Source of the DNA: Roseateles depolymerans
GTDB lineage: Bacteria; Pseudomonadota; Gammaproteobacteria; Burkholderiales; Burkholderiaceae_C
DNA: 41,997 bases
NCBI GenBank assembly: GCA_003241055.1
Contig: QFOD01000032.1
Location: 1 to 41,997, forward strand
Direction: 5' to 3'
Both the position numbers and the translations under genes were made by a program. The number at the start of each line of letters is the position of its first letter. The stretch's first letter is position 1. Positions 39,343 through 41,997 of this stretch are shown here, piece by piece. Below the pieces are notes generated by a model. The model was not told where the DNA came from. It saw only the letters and a list, made by a program, of their open reading frames with translations, and ran no database searches.

Positions 39343-40445
39343 TGGCGGCTTTCGCAGAATTTGCCAATCGCCTTAATGATTTGGTCTTGCTGTTCCGTGC
39401 TCAGTCCCGGCCAGCTCGGCAGGTTGATGCCGCGCCAGGCCAGGTCTTCCGCCACGCTGTGCTTGCGGTAGTTGCGCGAATACATGGGCATGGTGTGCAC
39501 CGGGTAGAACAGTGGGCGGGTTTCGATGCCCTGGGCCTTGAGGTGTTCGCGCAGCGCATCGCGCTGCTCGGCGCGTTCGACCAGGATGGACACCATCCAA
39601 TAGCTGTGCACGGTGTCCGGCGCTTCGGCATGCACTTCGATGGGCAGGCCGCGCAGACCGGAGCGGTAGCGCTCGGCAAGGGCACGCTTCTTGGCGATGA
39701 ACTCGTCGGCACGCTCCAACTGGGCCAGGCCGATGGCCGCCTCGATATTGGTCATGCGGTAGTTGTAGCCCACCACGTCATGCCAGTATTCGCGGTGCGC
39801 GGCGAGGCCTTGGCCCTTGAGGTGGCGAGAGCGTTCGATCAAGGTCTTGTCGTTGCTGACCACCATGCCGCCCTCGCCGGTGGTGATGGTCTTGTTACCG
39901 AAGAAGCTGAACGTGGAGATGTCGCCGAAGGTGCCGACATGGCGGCCCTTGTAGAGCGTGCCGAAGGCCTCGGCGCAGTCCTCGATGACGAACAGGCGAT
40001 GCTCCTCTGCGATCGCCATCAGCGCATCCATGTCGCAGGCCTGACCGTAGAGGTGCACCGGCATGATCGCCCTGGTTCTAGGCGTGATGTGGCGGCGCAC
40101 ATCGTCCGGGTCGATCTGCCAGGTATCACGCAGCGAGTCCACGAACACGGGCGTGGCGCCGGTGTAGCTGACGGCGTTGGCCGACGCGATGTAGGTCAGC
40201 GTCGGGAGTATCACCTCGTCGCCCGGGCCGATCCCGAGGGCCAGCAGTGCGAGGTGCAGCGCCACCGTTCCGTTGCAGACCGAGGCTGCATGCTCGACGC
40301 CAATGCGCGATGCGAAGCGGGCTTCGAATTCGCCGACGAAGCGTCCGCGGGACGAGATCCAGGAGGTGTCGAGGCATTCGTTGACGTAGGCCTTGACGTT
40401 GCCACCCAGGTCGGGCTGGTACACGGGGATGCGGATGCTGGACAT
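39339..40445 (-). CDS. per: GDP-perosamine synthase (GDP-4-keto-6-deoxymannose 4-aminotransferase)
   Basis: A 368-residue DegT-family PLP enzyme with K185 in FFGNKTITTGEGGMV and the cofactor Asp in VIEDCAEAFGT. Long stretches agree with what I recall of Escherichia coli O157 Per/RfbE: IPVYQPDLGGN, TYIASANAVSYTGATPVFVD, REYWHDVVGYNYRMTNIEAA and FYPVHTMPMY. It converts GDP-4-keto-6-deoxy-D-mannose to GDP-perosamine with glutamate. The fcl gene at the window edge uses the same precursor, so gmd is expected just outside. ATGA overlap with the acetyltransferase downstream supports a two-step GDP-N-acetylperosamine route. Confidence 0.93.
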   Translation of the reverse strand: MSSIRIPVYQPDLGGNVKAYVNECLDTSWISSRGRFVGEFEARFASRIGVEHAASVCNGTVALHLALLALGIGPGDEVILPTLTYIASANAVSYTGATPVFVDSLRDTWQIDPDDVRRHITPRTRAIMPVHLYGQACDMDALMAIAEEHRLFVIEDCAEAFGTLYKGRHVGTFGDISTFSFFGNKTITTGEGGMVVSNDKTLIERSRHLKGQGLAAHREYWHDVVGYNYRMTNIEAAIGLAQLERADEFIAKKRALAERYRSGLRGLPIEVHAEAPDTVHSYWMVSILVERAEQRDALREHLKAQGIETRPLFYPVHTMPMYSRNYRKHSVAEDLAWRGINLPSWPGLSTEQQDQIIKAIGKFCESRQ

Positions 40446-40463
40446 CGGGATGGTCTTGGAAGA

Positions 40464-41837
40464 TCAGGTGCGGGAGGGTCCCACGCCGCCGAGCTGTCGT
40501 GATAGCAGCCAGATGAGCGTGGGAACGGAAATCAATAGATAGGCACACAGCGTGGCCGCAACGGCGCCCTCGGCACCCAGCGGTACGACCAGCCACCATT
40601 TTCCTGCGAATGCGAGGGCGGCCATCGAGAGGGCTGCAAGCAATTGCGGTCGGATGAGTCCGGCCCCGTTCAGAAAGCTGCCGCAGACGCCGCCGAGCGC
40701 GTCGACGGTCACCCACGCTGCCAGCAGCCAGGGGAGCGATGCGGTTGGTGTAGGCAGGTGCAGCCAGTGGGCGGCGAGCCAGGGCATGGCTAGCGCAAGC
40801 AGGCAGCCCAGCCCGCCCACCACCAGCAGGCTGGTGAACAGGGCCCGGCTTAGAACGCGCCGTACCCAGGCCAGATCGCCGCGCGTTAGCGCATCACCGA
40901 AGGCTGGCCACAGGCCGACCAGGGCGGCGCTGACCAGTGTGGAAACCGCGAGGAAGATGCGCTGTACGGCGGCGTATTCACCATAGGCGGCCTGCCCGAG
41001 TTGCGAGCCGATCACGAAAGCGTCGGATTGAAAGGCGAATGCGGCGCAGAGCTGCAGGCCAAAGAACATCAGGCCATCTTTCAGCAGCTGCGGCGCTGTG
41101 CTCCAGCCGTCGCGGCGGGGCCATGCCGCGAGGAGGTAGCCCTGCTTGGCGAGCCAGACCGTCCCGGCCACCAGGTTGACCAGCGCGCTCATGCCCAGGC
41201 TGGCCAGCACGAGCCAGGGCAGAGAGAGGCGGGCCCAGAGGGCCAGCGGCAGCGCGATGGCGGTCAGCACGGCGGCCGTGGCATGCATCAGGCCGAGCCA
41301 ATGCCCGTCCTGCACGCCCAGCTGCAGCTTCTGGATGGCCCCCAGCGGCAGGTTCAGTGCGGTCAGCACGATGAACACCGTGAAGGCCAGCTGGGCGTCG
41401 TGCCGGTGCGCGGCCGAGATCTGGCCGGCAAAGCGCAGCACGTCGTCGGCCGCCGCTAGATAGACACTCCAGCCCAGCAGCAGTGCCAAGCCCAGACCCA
41501 TCGTGCAGAGCGCCGTGGCGGACACGAGCTGGAGTTCCGCCCGGCGGTCTCCGGCGGCGCGAGCGCGGTTGATGCGGTTCAGTGCGCCGTTGCCGATGCC
41601 GAGGTCAGCGAACGCGAAGAACCCGACCAGGCTGCCCAGCATCATCCACAGGCCAAAGGCCTCGGCGTCCAGTTGGCGACGGGCCAGGGGCAGCGTGATG
41701 AGCAGGGTGAGCGCCGAGCACAGTCGGGCAAGATAAGTGGCCGCCGTCGTCCCGAGCAGACGCCTGGAACGAGGGGAGAGTTTGCTCAGCCAGCCGGAGG
41801 CCTCCGGCGCCGGGTCGGCAGCGCGGGGCGTCTGCAT
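40464..41837 (-). CDS. Wzx-type flippase (second in window)
   Basis: A 457-residue polytopic protein with about twelve to fourteen membrane segments. TTAATYLARLCSALTLLITL followed by WMMLGSLVGFFAFADLGIGN is the usual start of MOP-superfamily polysaccharide exporters. It should flip the lipid-linked repeat made by this operon to the periplasm. The N-terminal 25 residues are polar and cytosolic. It lies 6 nt after fcl and 18 nt before per, and shows no close similarity by eye to the flippase at 11575. Confidence 0.88.
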   Translation of the reverse strand: MQTPRAADPAPEASGWLSKLSPRSRRLLGTTAATYLARLCSALTLLITLPLARRQLDAEAFGLWMMLGSLVGFFAFADLGIGNGALNRINRARAAGDRRAELQLVSATALCTMGLGLALLLGWSVYLAAADDVLRFAGQISAAHRHDAQLAFTVFIVLTALNLPLGAIQKLQLGVQDGHWLGLMHATAAVLTAIALPLALWARLSLPWLVLASLGMSALVNLVAGTVWLAKQGYLLAAWPRRDGWSTAPQLLKDGLMFFGLQLCAAFAFQSDAFVIGSQLGQAAYGEYAAVQRIFLAVSTLVSAALVGLWPAFGDALTRGDLAWVRRVLSRALFTSLLVVGGLGCLLALAMPWLAAHWLHLPTPTASLPWLLAAWVTVDALGGVCGSFLNGAGLIRPQLLAALSMAALAFAGKWWLVVPLGAEGAVAATLCAYLLISVPTLIWLLSRQLGGVGPSRT

Positions 41838-41843
41838 TCGTGC

Positions 41844-41997
41844 TCAGCCCTGGCGCTTCAGGAAATCCGCATAGGCCAGGGCGATACCCTCGCGCAGGCC
41901 GGTGCGGGCGCGCCAGCCGCGGCTGGCCAGCAGGCTTACGTCCATCAGCTTCCTCGGCGTGCCGTCGGGCTTGCTGGTGTCAAACACCAACTGCCCC
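41844..41997 (-). CDS. fcl: GDP-L-fucose synthase, C-terminal end (cut by window edge)
   Basis: The minus strand from the right edge reads QLVFDTSKPDGTPRKLMDVS, then GWRARTGLREGIALAYADFL and a stop at 41844. DTSKPDGTPRKLMD is a highly conserved C-terminal signature of Fcl/WcaG, the epimerase-reductase that turns GDP-4-keto-6-deoxymannose into GDP-L-fucose. About 51 codons are visible; the rest lies outside. Confidence 0.93.
   Translation of the reverse strand, partial: GQLVFDTSKPDGTPRKLMDVSLLASRGWRARTGLREGIALAYADFLKRQG

Noticed and set aside
1..41997. CRISPR array, rRNA operon, phage genes or toxin-antitoxin module.
   Set aside because: No regularly spaced repeats, rRNA-like sequence, phage structural genes or small paired toxin-antitoxin frames were seen.

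Overview
The window is GC-rich chromosomal DNA of a betaproteobacterium, most likely a Burkholderiales member of the Rubrivivax/Leptothrix/Comamonadaceae type. This is inferred from the gene families (DUF3108, DUF3429, DUF4148, an Xps-order type II secretion operon), the many GTG/TTG starts and the tight overlapping operons. I ran no database search; all family names come from reading motifs and protein architecture.

Layout. 1-129: start of an IS3-type OrfA running off the left edge. 290-9622: ordinary chromosomal genes: ychF (minus), then a plus-strand run of UbiH-like flavoprotein, dsbC, DUF3429 membrane protein, M61 peptidase with PDZ, DUF3108 protein, enoyl-CoA hydratase and DUF4148 protein, closed by a bidirectional terminator shared with lysS (minus). 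9792-30565: one unbroken co-directional array of 21 genes with no gap above 25 nt. Its first nine genes are polysaccharide or glycan assembly genes (acyltransferase, two DegT aminotransferases, Wzx flippase, two GT4 enzymes, methyltransferase, PglC-like initiating transferase, PglF/WbpM-like dehydratase). It then runs without a break into a secreted SoxY-like protein and a type II secretion operon in the Xanthomonas xps order E-F-G-H-I-J-K-L-M-N-D.

30566-30985 is a regulatory region with a sigma-54-type -24/-12 element, an upstream 7-bp inverted repeat and a foldable leader RNA. It precedes a 520-residue Ala/Thr/Val-rich secreted protein (30986-32548) that I infer is a cargo of the adjacent type II system. 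A strong terminator (32611-32640) follows.

33058-41997: a convergent minus-strand polysaccharide operon with four GT2 enzymes, a Wzy-like polymerase, a GT4, a PglD/PerB-like acetyltransferase, GDP-perosamine synthase, a second Wzx flippase and the C-terminus of GDP-L-fucose synthase. Perosamine synthase and fucose synthase share the precursor GDP-4-keto-6-deoxymannose, so this glycan probably contains (N-acetyl)perosamine and fucose. The first cluster instead points to a 4-amino-4,6-dideoxy-HexNAc (bacillosamine-like) first sugar.

Working picture: two glycan assembly lines flank a type II secretion machine and one abundant-looking secreted protein, as expected for a cell-surface, sheath, capsule or biofilm-matrix locus. 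The parts most worth following up are the cysteine-less SoxY-like protein locked into the secretion operon and the sigma-54/leader-RNA control region of the secreted protein.
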